Shown: one piece after another, positions 7,828-19,433 of the stretch
How positions within the stretch are numbered: the first letter of the stretch is position 1
Layout of the letters: each line of letters starts with the position of its first letter
Assembly (NCBI GenBank): GCA_041916775.1
Contig: JAYRYZ010000004.1
Span: forward strand, 143,107-207,106
Source of the DNA: UBA2357 sp041916775
GTDB lineage: Bacteria > Pseudomonadota > Gammaproteobacteria > Burkholderiales > Rhodocyclaceae
Length of the DNA stretch: 64,000 nucleotides
Direction: 5' to 3'
The notes under the pieces: model-generated
What the model was told of the DNA's origin: nothing
The model's database searches: none
Seen by the model: the letters and a program-made list of their open reading frames with translations, nothing else
Translations under genes and position numbers: made by a program

Positions 7828-8472
7828 ATGTCCGACAAGCCGCTTGCCGACCTGCGCAAGAGCTATGAGCTGGGAAGCCTCGAAGAACACGAAGTCGCCT
7901 CCGCCCCCTTGCAGCAGTTCAAGACCTGGTTCGAGGAGGCGCTCACCAGCGGCGTGCCGGAACCCAATGCGATGACGGTCGCCACCGTCGGCGAGAATGG
8001 CCGGCCCTCTTCCCGGCCGGTGCTGATCAAGAGCTTCGACGAGCGCGGCATCGTCTGGTTCACCAACTATCTGAGCCGCAAGGGGCGCGATCTTGCCGCG
8101 CACCCCTTCGCCGCGCTGCAGTTCCACTGGGTGGAGATGGAGCGGGTGGTGCGCATCGAGGGCGCGGTCGAGAAGGTTTCCGACGCCGAATCGGACGCCT
8201 ACTTCGCCAGCCGTCCGCTCAACCACCGTATCGGCGCCTGGGCCTCGCATCAGAGCGAGGTCATTCCCAACCGCGGCGTCATCGTCGCGCGCGCCGCCGA
8301 GTACGGCCTCAAGTTCGGCTTCAGCCCGCCGCGCCCGCCGCACTGGGGCGGTTACCGGCTGCGGCCCGATTACTGGGAGTTCTGGCAGGGGCGCTCGTCG
8401 CGCCTGCACGACCGCATCGCGTACCGTCTGCATGAAGATGGCGACTGGCTGCGCGAGCGCCTGTCGCCCTGA
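7828..8472 (+). CDS. pdxH: PdxH: pyridoxamine 5'-phosphate oxidase
   Basis: The 214-residue protein matches PdxH in length and motifs. PdxH uses FMN and oxygen to oxidise pyridoxine- or pyridoxamine-phosphate to pyridoxal phosphate. Visible motifs are NAMTVATVGENGRPSSRPVLIK (FMN binding), FTNYLSRKGRDL, HWVEMERVVRIEGAVEK, and the C-terminal signature RPDYWEFWQGRSSRLHDR close to the end. A GGAG ribosome site precedes the ATG. It is a soluble homodimer in the family. The flanking envelope proteins appear unrelated in function but are encoded in the same direction with short gaps. Confidence 0.95.
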   Translation: MSDKPLADLRKSYELGSLEEHEVASAPLQQFKTWFEEALTSGVPEPNAMTVATVGENGRPSSRPVLIKSFDERGIVWFTNYLSRKGRDLAAHPFAALQFHWVEMERVVRIEGAVEKVSDAESDAYFASRPLNHRIGAWASHQSEVIPNRGVIVARAAEYGLKFGFSPPRPPHWGGYRLRPDYWEFWQGRSSRLHDRIAYRLHEDGDWLRERLSP

Positions 8473-8530
8473 GCATGTCGCCTGCGCGGGGTACGCGCAC
8501 CGCGTGGCGGTAGAGACGCAGGAGCCGGAC

Positions 8531-9157
8531 ATGAACACTCGCAACCCGCAAATCGCATCGCAGCACCTTCGCCGGCTCGCCCTCCACGGGCTGTGCCTCG
8601 TCCTTGCGGTGTTCGCGCTGCAGGGCTGCGCCGCGCTTGCGCCACCCAAGCCGCTGGCGGACGAGGCCGAGGTGCGCGCCACCCGGGGCACGCCCGAGGT
8701 GATCTGGGACAACCCCGACGGCACGCGCAGTTTCCAGTACCCCACCCAGCCCAACGGCACCAGCACCTGGACCTATGTGATCGACCCCGCAGGCAAGGTC
8801 GTCGGCCAGTACGACGCGCTCGCCCCCAACCAGCGCGAACGGGTGAAGCCCGGCATGAGCCAGGAGGATGTGCGCCGCCTGCTCGGCCGTGAGCGCTCCA
8901 TCCAGCGCTTCTCCCTCTCCGGCGAGGAGGTGTGGGACTGGAACGTGCCGCGCGACTGGCCCGGCGTGATCGCCACGCTCTTCAATGTGCATTTCGTGGA
9001 CGGCAAGGTGGTGCGCACCAGTCTCAGCCATATCCATCCGGACGGCGACGGCGACTTCCGCTTCGGTTTCGGCATCGGACGCGGCGTGGGGCCGCACTGG
9101 GGCGTGGGGGTCGGTTGGGGCTGGCCCGGGCCGTGGGGTTGGCCTTACGGTTGGTGA
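8531..9157 (+). CDS. Lipoprotein with two BamE/SmpA-like repeats and Gly/Trp-rich tail
   Basis: This 208-residue protein has a lipoprotein signal with a lipobox ending LQGC near residue 33. Two SmpA/OmlA-like repeats follow: EVRATRGTPEVIWDNPDGTR then WTYVIDPAGKVV, and VKPGMSQEDVRRLLGRE then VWDWNVPRDWP. The last 30 residues are almost only Gly, Trp, Pro, Val and Tyr. The start is supported by AGGAG upstream. It is a paralogue of the 158-residue protein at 7315-7791. It is most likely an outer-membrane or periplasm-facing lipoprotein; the role is unknown. Its stop lies 31 bases before the metH promoter. Confidence 0.75.
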   Translation: MNTRNPQIASQHLRRLALHGLCLVLAVFALQGCAALAPPKPLADEAEVRATRGTPEVIWDNPDGTRSFQYPTQPNGTSTWTYVIDPAGKVVGQYDALAPNQRERVKPGMSQEDVRRLLGRERSIQRFSLSGEEVWDWNVPRDWPGVIATLFNVHFVDGKVVRTSLSHIHPDGDGDFRFGFGIGRGVGPHWGVGVGWGWPGPWGWPYGW

Positions 9158-9188
9158 GCGAGCCACCTCGTCGCAAGCAGCGAGCGCC

Positions 9189-9217
9189 TCGACAGCGCGG
9201 GCAAAGCGCCTTAAAAT
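9189..9217 (+). promoter_or_regulatory. Sigma-70 promoter of metH
   Basis: TCGACA (9189-9194) and TAAAAT (9212-9217) are separated by 17 bases. Transcription would begin near 9223-9225, exactly where the riboswitch P1 stem begins. Confidence 0.7.
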
Positions 9218-9224
9218 CCGGGCC

Positions 9225-9290
9225 TTGCCGAGGAGCGTTGCGACCTGAACCCGTTCAGGCCAGGCTCGGCAATCGAACAACGGCGCTCGC
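9225..9290 (+). promoter_or_regulatory. S-adenosylhomocysteine (SAH) riboswitch
   Basis: The RNA has the SAH aptamer plan. P1 is an 8-bp stem of TTGCCGAG (9225-9232) with CTCGGCAA (9265-9272). P2 is CCTGAA (9244-9249) with TTCAGG (9254-9259). A pseudoknot pairs GAGCG (9233-9237) with CGCTC (9284-9288). The conserved core GAGGAGCGTTGCRACC is present. SAH riboswitches are known before ahcY and metH in Proteobacteria and turn genes on when SAH accumulates. Its pseudoknot strand overlaps the following terminator, which explains the switch. Confidence 0.92.
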
Positions 9291-9327
9291 AAACCCATTG
9301 GCCGGTTTGCCGCGCCGTTTTGCTTTT
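9279..9327 (+). terminator. Riboswitch-controlled terminator before metH
   Basis: AACGGCG (9279-9285) pairs with CGCCGTT (9313-9319), and inside it GCAAACC (9289-9295) pairs with GGTTTGC (9304-9310). TTTTGCTTTT follows. The 5' arm contains the pseudoknot strand (9284-9288) of the SAH riboswitch, so the terminator and the ligand-bound fold exclude each other. Confidence 0.8.
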
Positions 9328-9360
9328 GTGGCGCACGCCGCCACGCTAGAGGATTGACCC

Positions 9361-13065
<3,705 letters not shown>

Positions 13066-13201
13066 AGGCGCATTCATTGCCGAGAATCGCAAACTTTCGT
13101 CATGCGATGAGCGGACTCTTGGAAACGGGCGGTGAGAGGCGTCTACTCGGGTGATTCGAGCAATCGCTCGACGTAACTCATTTCATGGGAGAGCGCCTGT
13201 C

Positions 13202-14152
13202 ATGCAATCCGCACCAGATACTGCAAGGATCATCCATTACCCATCGAGCACCCAAGATCAGGCGACGGTGGATCAGATTCGGATCAATACCGCGCCTTTC
13301 AAGGGAGCCACGTTCGGGCCCGAGGGCAGGGATGCGTACGACGCGATAATGAACAACGTCATGGCGCCGGATGGGATCCGGTACGAAGCGAGCGTCGTTG
13401 GTGGAGTTCCGGGTGTTTGGTGCACCCCGGCCAAGCCTCGTGAAGGCGTCGCCATTCTGTTTCTGCATGGCGGAGGCTGCACAATGGGTTCTGCGCGTGC
13501 GTACCGGAATTTTGCAGGTCATTTTGCCCAGCGAACCCAAGCCAAGGTCTTTGTTGCCGACTACCGACTGGCGCCAGAGCATCCGTTTCCGACAGCCCTC
13601 GAAGACGCACATGCCGCGTATCTCGGTTTGTTGGCAGCCGGCGCCAAGCAAATCGTCGTGGTCGGCGATTCCGCTGGCGGTGGATTGAGCCTGTCTCTCT
13701 TCACCCTGTTGCAGACTGAAGCGGACAAGACGGCCCACAAGCCGGCCGCAGCAGTGGTGATGTCGCCCTGGACTGACTTGTCGATGAGCGGCGACAGTAT
13801 CGCAGGCAAGGCCGATGAAGAGCTTTATTTGACGAAGAATATGGTGCAAGCCTGTGCCGAGATGTATCTCGGTGGGGAGAAGCCGAGCCATCCGCAAGCT
13901 TCTGCGTTGAATGCGCCGACGCTTGAGCTGCCCCCACTGCAAATCCACGTCGGTACGAGCGAAATCCTGCTCGACGACTCCATCCGCTACGCTCAACGCG
14001 TTCAAGATGAAGCGAAAGACGTCACCTTGCATATCTGGGAAGAAATGCCTCATGTATTCCAGAATTGCGTTGGCATTCTGCATGCAGCGGACCAATCCTT
14101 CGAAATCATGACTTCCTTCATCGTCAGTCATCTGAAGGAAACGCAATCCTGA
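13202..14152 (+). CDS. HSL-family alpha/beta hydrolase (esterase)
   Basis: The 316-residue protein belongs to the hormone-sensitive lipase family of esterases. The oxyanion motif HGGG is at 89-92, the nucleophile motif GDSAGGG places Ser at 157, YRLAPEHPFP follows the first motif, and an Asp (LLDDS) and a His (MPHVF) near the C-terminus complete a triad. A long N-terminal cap region (about 80 residues) is normal. It probably hydrolyses short acyl esters or lactones in the cytoplasm. The ATG at 13202 has a GGGAGAG site upstream; a GTG at 13151 is less likely. Base composition is clearly less GC-rich than metH and it stands alone, which suggests transfer. Confidence 0.8.
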   Translation: MQSAPDTARIIHYPSSTQDQATVDQIRINTAPFKGATFGPEGRDAYDAIMNNVMAPDGIRYEASVVGGVPGVWCTPAKPREGVAILFLHGGGCTMGSARAYRNFAGHFAQRTQAKVFVADYRLAPEHPFPTALEDAHAAYLGLLAAGAKQIVVVGDSAGGGLSLSLFTLLQTEADKTAHKPAAAVVMSPWTDLSMSGDSIAGKADEELYLTKNMVQACAEMYLGGEKPSHPQASALNAPTLELPPLQIHVGTSEILLDDSIRYAQRVQDEAKDVTLHIWEEMPHVFQNCVGILHAADQSFEIMTSFIVSHLKETQS

Positions 14153-14362
14153 TGGATACGCGTTTCGCTGATGCATTCAAGCCGGTATCGCTGCGCGGCT
14201 CGGCTTGATTCGGGGCTCAGGCGCGCAGGCATTCCAAGGTTGTAGAATGGCTACTGCTCCTCCGCTCCGTTGGCAGCCCCTCCCGGTCGCTTCGCAGCCT
14301 CCGCATGACATGGCGGCCAAACGAGGTCGCCTGCGGTAGTTGCCTGCCACCTGCTCGACACC

Positions 14363-14812
14363 ATGAACACATACCACCTTGCCCAATTGAACATCGCGCT
14401 CGCGCGCGCCGAGATGACTTCCGACGTGATGAGCGGCTTCGTCGCCCGCCTGGATGAGATCAACCGCCTCGCAGAGCAGTCGAAGGGATTCGTCTGGCGG
14501 CTTGTCGGTGATGGCAGCGATGCGACCAGCATCCGGGCTTTCGACGACCCGCTGATGCTGGTGAACATGAGCGTATGGGAGGATATCGAGTCGCTGCGGA
14601 CTTTTGCCTACAAGACCGCCCATGTGGAGCTCATCCGCGACCGCGATGCGTGGTTTCACAAGCTGCCGGAGGCGCATCAGGCGCTGTGGTGGATTCCCGC
14701 AGGGCAACTGCCGACGGTGCAGGAGGCCAAGACGAGATTGGAGCACATCAGGGCGCATGGGCCGTCGCCGTTCGCGTTCACCTTCGCGAAGCCGTTTCCG
14801 CAGCCGGCGTGA
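14363..14812 (+). CDS. DUF3291 protein
   Basis: The 149-residue protein has the features of DUF3291, a ferredoxin-like fold related to antibiotic-monooxygenase/dimeric alpha-beta barrel proteins: an opening YHLAQLNIALA strand, FVARLDEINRLAEQSKGFVWRL, then LMLVNMSVWEDIESLRTFAY and the conserved HKLPEAHQALWWIPAG. No catalytic residues can be assigned. It may bind heme or a small aromatic compound like related barrels, but that is inference. The next gene (DUF2784) begins 27 bases later, so the two are probably co-transcribed. The 210 bases before it contain nothing I can identify. Confidence 0.75.
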   Translation: MNTYHLAQLNIALARAEMTSDVMSGFVARLDEINRLAEQSKGFVWRLVGDGSDATSIRAFDDPLMLVNMSVWEDIESLRTFAYKTAHVELIRDRDAWFHKLPEAHQALWWIPAGQLPTVQEAKTRLEHIRAHGPSPFAFTFAKPFPQPA

Positions 14813-14839
14813 CCGGGATTCGCCCCTGAGGCAGCCCGG

Positions 14840-15220
14840 ATGCCATACCAGACCCTCGCCGATGCGGTGCTGCTCCTGCACTTCGGCATCGTCCTTTTCG
14901 TGGTGCTGGGGCTGCCGGCAATCCTGCTCGGCAACCGGCTGGGCTGGGTGTGGGCGAACGGGTTCTGGTGGCGGCTCGCGCATCTCGGCGCCATCGGAGT
15001 GGTCGCGCTGCAGGCCTGGCTGGGGCGCTATTGCCCGCTCACCATCCTCGAATCGTGGCTGCGCCTGCAGGCGGGGCAGGCAGGGTATCGGCAGAGCTTC
15101 GTCGAGCACTGGGTGCAGCGCGTGATGTACTTCGAGGCGCCGCTGTGGGTGTTCGCCTGCCTCTACACTGTGTTCGGCATGCTCGTCGCGTGGGCATGGT
15201 GGCGCTTTCCTCCGCGCTGA
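14840..15220 (+). CDS. DUF2784 membrane protein
   Basis: The 126-residue protein is an integral membrane protein with three to four helices. It shows the DUF2784 signature: LADAVLLLHFGIVLFVVLGLP, then WWRLAHLGAIGVVALQAWLGRYCPLTILE, then FVEHWVQRVMYFEAPLWVF. The conserved Arg-Tyr-Cys-Pro-Leu-Thr and the His residues may bind a metal or heme, but no function is established. It follows the DUF3291 gene closely and ends 22 bases from the convergent LysR gene. Confidence 0.8.
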   Translation: MPYQTLADAVLLLHFGIVLFVVLGLPAILLGNRLGWVWANGFWWRLAHLGAIGVVALQAWLGRYCPLTILESWLRLQAGQAGYRQSFVEHWVQRVMYFEAPLWVFACLYTVFGMLVAWAWWRFPPR

Positions 15221-15242
15221 CCGTGTGCGACTCGGGCCCGGC

Positions 15243-16172
15243 TCAGGGCTGGCGAGGCTGCGCCAGCCCCAGATGCTGCAGGAAGGCGGTGGCGGCGGGC
15301 GAGAGGGTTTTCTGACGCCAATGCACGAGCGACCACTCGGTGTGGATGGGAAAGCCTTCCACGTCGAGCTCGACCAGCCCTGGCTGGCTGCCCAGCTGCA
15401 AGGTGTGACGCGACAGCACCGCGATGCCCAGACCGGCGCGTACCGATTCCTTGATCGCCTCGTTGCTCGCGATCACCATGCGCGGCGCGAACGGCCAGCC
15501 GCGGGCGCGGAAGGCGCGCTCGGTCGCGAGCCGGGTGCCTGAGCCGGGCTCGCGTGCGAGCAGCGGCGCGCTGGCGAGCGCGGACCACCCGAGGGCTCGC
15601 TGGCCGGCGAGCGGGTGGTCGGCCGGTGCGATGAACACCAGCGGGTTGTCGGCGAAGCGCCGGGTGACCACGTCGAGTTCCAGCGGCGGGTGGCTGAACA
15701 CATAGATGTCGTCCTGGTTGGCCTCCAGCCGCGCGATGAGCTCGTTGCGGTTGCAGATGCTCAGCACCACCTCGATGTCCGGGAAGCGCCGCGAGAAGGT
15801 ACCGAGGTGCGCCGGCATCAGGTACTTGGCGGTGGTGACCACGCCCAGCCGCAGCGTGCCGAGCGTGAGGCCGTGCAGCTGGCCGAGCCGGGTGTCGATG
15901 CGGTCCAGCACCTCGAACAGCGCCTCGCAGCCATCCCGCAACACCGCGCCGGCAGCGGTCAGGTCGAGCCGGCGGCCGACATGCTCCAGCAGCGGCTCGC
16001 CGATCGTCTCCTGCAGGCGCGCGAGCTGGGTGGAGACGGTGGGCTGGGCGAGATGCAGCGCACGCGCGGCCTCGGTGACGCTGCCGCGGCGCGCGACCTC
16101 GCGAAAGATCTCGAGCTGGCGGAAGGTGGTCTGGCGGGTGTGGAAGCGGCCGCGCTGAGGCGAGGATTCCAT
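15243..16172 (-). CDS. LysR-type regulator divergent from icd
   Basis: The 309-residue protein has an N-terminal winged helix-turn-helix (FRQLEIFREVARRGSVTEAARALHLAQPTVSTQLARLQ, about residues 17-51) and a C-terminal periplasmic-binding-like effector domain beginning near 95 (LGTLRLGVVTTAKYLMP). The pattern resembles the CbbR/RbcR branch of LysR proteins. It is transcribed away from icd with about 120 bases between the starts, and that gap holds two TTGAT/ATCAA dyads. It most likely controls itself and icd; its effector is unknown. Confidence 0.85.
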   Translation of the reverse strand: MESSPQRGRFHTRQTTFRQLEIFREVARRGSVTEAARALHLAQPTVSTQLARLQETIGEPLLEHVGRRLDLTAAGAVLRDGCEALFEVLDRIDTRLGQLHGLTLGTLRLGVVTTAKYLMPAHLGTFSRRFPDIEVVLSICNRNELIARLEANQDDIYVFSHPPLELDVVTRRFADNPLVFIAPADHPLAGQRALGWSALASAPLLAREPGSGTRLATERAFRARGWPFAPRMVIASNEAIKESVRAGLGIAVLSRHTLQLGSQPGLVELDVEGFPIHTEWSLVHWRQKTLSPAATAFLQHLGLAQPRQP

Positions 16173-16175
16173 GCA

Positions 16176-16229
16176 TTGATCTCTGTAGATATCAACGCGC
16201 TTGATAATCTATTTTATTAGATGAATCAA
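16176..16229. promoter_or_regulatory. Dyad operators between lysR gene and icd
   Basis: Two AT-rich dyads sit side by side. The first is TTGAT (16176-16180) and ATCAA (16191-16195). The second spans 16201-16229, with outer arms TTGAT/ATCAA and inner arms ATCTA/TAGAT. This suits LysR sites (T-N11-A type). The first dyad begins only four bases from the regulator ATG. Confidence 0.55.
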
Positions 16230-16293
16230 GCCCACGATACTGTCGCCAACCCCACCGCCCCGAAGGGCAACCCCAGTGACAGGAGAGCACATC

Positions 16294-17772
16294 ATGGACC
16301 CGAAAGACCTGCCCTTTTCCTCGATCCAGGCCGGCACGCCGATCTCGGTCGCCGAAGGCGACGGCATCGGCCCGGAAATCATGCACGCCACGCTGCGCGT
16401 GCTGGACGCGGCCGGCGCCCGCCTGCGTCTCGAGCCGGTGAGCATCGGCGAGCGCTGCTACCTCGCCGGTGAACAGACCGGCATTGCCGCCGATGCCTGG
16501 ACCTCGTTGCGCAGCACGCGGGTCTTCCTCAAGGCGCCGATCACCACCCCGCGCGGCGGCGGCTACAAGAGCCTCAACGTCACCACCCGCAAGGCGCTGG
16601 GCCTCTATGCCAACGTGCGCCCGTGCGTGGCCTACGCCCCCTTCGTCGCCACCCGCCACCCGGGCATGGACGTGGTGATCGTGCGCGAGAACGAGGAGGA
16701 CCTCTACGCCGGCATCGAACACCGCCAGACCGACGACGTGGTGCAGTGCCTCAAGCTCATCACCCGCCCCGGCTGCGAGCGCATCGTGCGCTACGCCTTC
16801 GAGTACGCGGTGCGCCACGGCCGCAAGAAGGTCACCTGCATGGTCAAGGACAACATCATGAAGATGACCGACGGCCTGTTCCGCGAAGTGTTCGACCAGA
16901 TCGGTGCCGAATACCCCGCGCTCGAGCGCGAAGCGCTGATCATCGACATCGCCGCGGCGCTGCTCGCCGACCGGCCCGAGCACTTCGACGTGGTGGTCAC
17001 GCCCAACCTCTACGGCGACATCATCTCGGACGTGGCGGCGCAGATCGCGGGCTCGGTGGGCATGGCCGGCTCGGCCAACATCGGCGACCAGTGCGCGATG
17101 TTCGAGGCCATCCACGGCTCGGCACCGCCGCTCGCCGGCAAGGATGTCGCCAACCCCTCGGGCCTGCTCCACAGCGCGGTGCTGATGCTGCTCCACATCG
17201 GCCAGAACACGGTCGCCGAGCGCATCCACAACGCCTGGCTGCGCACCCTGGAGGAAGGCCTGCACACGCAGGACATCTTCGATGCCGCGACCAGCCGCAG
17301 CCTGCTCGGCACCCAGGCCTTCGCCGACGCGGTGATCGCCCGTCTCGGCCGTCAGCCCGAGCAGCTCGCGGCGGTATACTACGACGCCACCGCGGTGGCG
17401 CCGCATGTGTCCGCACCGCCGCGCGCGGCGGCCGCCGCGCGCGCGAACAAGACGCTGGTCGGGGTGGATGTATTCCTGCACTGGTCCGGCGGGCGTGGCG
17501 ACGACCTCGCGGCGCAGCTACTCGCCGGCGCGCAGGCCGGCCCGCTCGCGCTCGAGGTCATCACCAACCGCGGCGTGCGGGTGTGGCCCGGCGGCTTGCC
17601 CGAGACCTTCTGCGTGGATCACTGGCGCTGCCGCTTCCGCGCCGAGTCGGTGCGCGCCGGCGACGTGGTCGCGCTGCAACAGCGGCTGGTGGCGGCGGGC
17701 TTCGATGTGATCAAGACCGAGAACCTCTACCTCTTCGACGGCGTGCCCGGCTTCTCGGCCGTGCATGGCTGA
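16294..17772 (+). CDS. icd: NADP-type isocitrate dehydrogenase, Thermus-like long form
   Basis: The 492-residue protein decarboxylates isocitrate to 2-oxoglutarate. The N-terminal 340 residues form the beta-decarboxylating dehydrogenase fold: AEGDGIGPEIM, SLNVTTRKALGLYANVRPC (substrate binding), VIVRENEEDLYAGIEHR, DVVVTPNLYGDIISD (metal and substrate), and HGSAPPLAGKDVANPSG (cofactor). A C-terminal region of about 130 residues (from VGVDVFLHWSG) is the extra domain of the Thermus-type enzymes. The ATG at 16294 is preceded by AGGAG; an upstream GTG overlaps that ribosome site and is rejected. It is divergent from a LysR gene, so expression is probably regulated. Other icd genes may exist elsewhere. 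Confidence 0.88.
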   Translation: MDPKDLPFSSIQAGTPISVAEGDGIGPEIMHATLRVLDAAGARLRLEPVSIGERCYLAGEQTGIAADAWTSLRSTRVFLKAPITTPRGGGYKSLNVTTRKALGLYANVRPCVAYAPFVATRHPGMDVVIVRENEEDLYAGIEHRQTDDVVQCLKLITRPGCERIVRYAFEYAVRHGRKKVTCMVKDNIMKMTDGLFREVFDQIGAEYPALEREALIIDIAAALLADRPEHFDVVVTPNLYGDIISDVAAQIAGSVGMAGSANIGDQCAMFEAIHGSAPPLAGKDVANPSGLLHSAVLMLLHIGQNTVAERIHNAWLRTLEEGLHTQDIFDAATSRSLLGTQAFADAVIARLGRQPEQLAAVYYDATAVAPHVSAPPRAAAAARANKTLVGVDVFLHWSGGRGDDLAAQLLAGAQAGPLALEVITNRGVRVWPGGLPETFCVDHWRCRFRAESVRAGDVVALQQRLVAAGFDVIKTENLYLFDGVPGFSAVHG

Positions 17773-17785
17773 GGCGGAGCCGGGT

Positions 17786-17811
17786 CGGGCCGGGCCGTTT
17801 GCCCCGGCCCG
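17786..17811 (+). terminator. GC-rich hairpin after icd
   Basis: CGGGCCGGG (17786-17794) pairs with CCCGGCCCG (17803-17811) around an 8-base loop, 14 bases after the icd stop. No U-run follows, so it may stabilise the 3' end or need a factor rather than act as a classic terminator. Confidence 0.4.
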
Positions 17812-17914
17812 GCCGCACATTCGTGCTTGCCTTGACGTCCCTGGCGCCTACACTTCCGTCATGCGGTCCGCCGAGAATAGGTGCTGGTCATCAAAACCCC
17901 GAGGAGAGGCAAAC

Positions 17915-18307
17915 ATGCAAGGCAACCCGGTCGTATGGTTCGAGATCTATGTGGAAGACATGGCGCGCGCAAAGCGCTTCTACGAGGCGGTACTTGGCGT
18001 GACGCTTGAGCGCATGCCGCCGCCGACCGCCGAGCTCGACATGGAGATGTGGGCGTTTCCGTCGGACAAGGCGACGGCCCAGACGACCTACGGCGCGTGC
18101 GGGATGCTGGTGAAGATGGAAGGCTGTCCTCCGGGCGGAGGTGGCACCGTGGTCTACTTCGGCTGTGTTGACTGTGCGGTTGAGGCCGGGCGCATCACTG
18201 CCAACGGCGGGACCTTGGTGCAGGACAAGATGTCCATCGGCGAGCACGGCTTCATCGCGATGGCGCGTGACACCGAAGGCAACTTGATCGGCTTTCATTC
18301 GATGTGA
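17915..18307 (+). CDS. VOC-family (glyoxalase-fold) protein
   Basis: The 130-residue protein is a single-unit vicinal-oxygen-chelate protein: PVVWFEIYVEDMARAKRFYEAVLGVTLERM at the N-terminus, a middle strand GGTVVYFGCVD, and the C-terminal ARDTEGNLIGFHS, which carries the usual metal-ligand position. Members include glyoxalases, dioxygenases and resistance proteins; the substrate cannot be told. GAGGAGAGG stands before the ATG, a strong ribosome site, which rejects the longer frame from 17765. Confidence 0.85.
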   Translation: MQGNPVVWFEIYVEDMARAKRFYEAVLGVTLERMPPPTAELDMEMWAFPSDKATAQTTYGACGMLVKMEGCPPGGGGTVVYFGCVDCAVEAGRITANGGTLVQDKMSIGEHGFIAMARDTEGNLIGFHSM

Positions 18308-18410
18308 AGGACGTGGGTGGTGACGCGGCGCTCGTGTGGGGTCTGTGGTGCCTCGCCGCAGCGGAGCGATGCATGAGCCAGCATGACATTCCGTCGACTC
18401 GGGGGTACGC

Positions 18411-18881
18411 ATGATCAGCACCTTTCTGTCGCGGCCGAACTGGGTTCCCCGCCACATCGAGAATCACCTCGGCAGGCTCTACGACAAAATGAGCGAGTTG
18501 GGTTTCGAGGCGAAGACGGTCGGGCAGAACGTCACGACGCTGGGGTTGCCGTTCGATGAAGTCGTGAGCTTGATGAATGCCTGTCAGTGCACCATCGTGC
18601 TCGGCATTCCGCAGATTCGTGTCGAGACCGGAAAGATTAAGGACAAGGACATCGAGGCCGGTTTCGCTTTGCCGACTGAATGGAATCAGATCGAGGCGGC
18701 GATCTCGATCATGCTTGGTAAGCCCACGCTGATGATGTTGCACAAGGGAGTGGCCGGGCGCGGCTTGTTCGAGCGCGGCGCAGCGAATGTTTATGTGCAT
18801 GAGTTTCACACCGTCGGACCGAAGTGGGTCGACGCGCTCGAGCCGAAACTGCTGGCACTGAAAACCCGTCTGAGAGGGTGA
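18411..18881 (+). CDS. Hypothetical protein, TIR/nucleoside-deoxyribosyltransferase-like
   Basis: A 156-residue soluble protein I cannot place in a named family. Its pattern suggests the fold shared by TIR and nucleoside 2-deoxyribosyltransferase domains: an opening strand and helix (FLSRPNWVPRHIENHLGRLYDKMSELGFEAKTV), a middle segment with small polar residues before a strand (VVSLMNACQCTIVLGIPQ), then TEWNQIEAAISIMLGKPTLMML, where a Glu at the start of a helix followed by A-x-x-x-G-K-P is the classic position of the catalytic Glu. This is inference from pattern only. Its GC is lower than its neighbours. It stands alone about 100 bases after the VOC gene. Confidence 0.5.
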   Translation: MISTFLSRPNWVPRHIENHLGRLYDKMSELGFEAKTVGQNVTTLGLPFDEVVSLMNACQCTIVLGIPQIRVETGKIKDKDIEAGFALPTEWNQIEAAISIMLGKPTLMMLHKGVAGRGLFERGAANVYVHEFHTVGPKWVDALEPKLLALKTRLRG

Positions 18882-18932
18882 AGGACGTCCGTTGTCGCTG
18901 GCTTATGCGTAGCAGCGTGAAGGCCTGCGGCT

Positions 18933-19415
18933 TCACGCGTACGCCACCAGCCGCCCCAGCAGCATCGCGCTCAACCACACCACGATCGACACCAGCGCAG
19001 CAAGGCGTGCCGATCGCGGCACCTGACCAGTGTTCAGCATCCCGTGAAGCGCGGCGCGCGCATGCCAGCGCAGAGCCAGCGCATTCACCACGCCCGCGGC
19101 CACGAGCGGCATCTTGGCGAGGAACAGCGGCGATCGCGCGTAGTCGCTCGCTCCGGCCGCAAACAGGACGCCGCCGCTCGCCATCGCAAGCAGCAGGCCG
19201 GCCGCGGCGGTGCGCGTCAGCACGGTCCACAGTGGGGCGATCGGCACCGCAGGCCACAGGCCCAGGAGGCGCAGATCCAGCGGCAGGATGCTCCCGAGCA
19301 GAAGCCCGATGCCCAGTATGTGCAGCGCATTGACGAGCGGATAGGCCCACTGCGACACGCGCAAGGCGGCAATCGGCGTGAGCCCCTCCAGGGTGGCGAA
19401 CCAGGCCTCGATCAT
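18933..19415 (-). CDS. DUF6644-like membrane protein
   Basis: The 160-residue protein has four hydrophobic helices (residues about 20-45, 55-75, 78-95 and 130-155). It opens with MIEAWFATLEGLTPIAALRVSQWAYPLVNALHILGIGLLLG, typical of the DUF6644 family, whose members often lie beside DUF6152 genes, as here. The conserved His in NALHILG could bind heme or copper, which is speculation. It is co-directional with the upstream periplasmic protein gene, with 18 bases between them. Confidence 0.7.
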   Translation of the reverse strand: MIEAWFATLEGLTPIAALRVSQWAYPLVNALHILGIGLLLGSILPLDLRLLGLWPAVPIAPLWTVLTRTAAAGLLLAMASGGVLFAAGASDYARSPLFLAKMPLVAAGVVNALALRWHARAALHGMLNTGQVPRSARLAALVSIVVWLSAMLLGRLVAYA

Positions 19416-19433
19416 CCCGGGCGCCTGCCTGCT

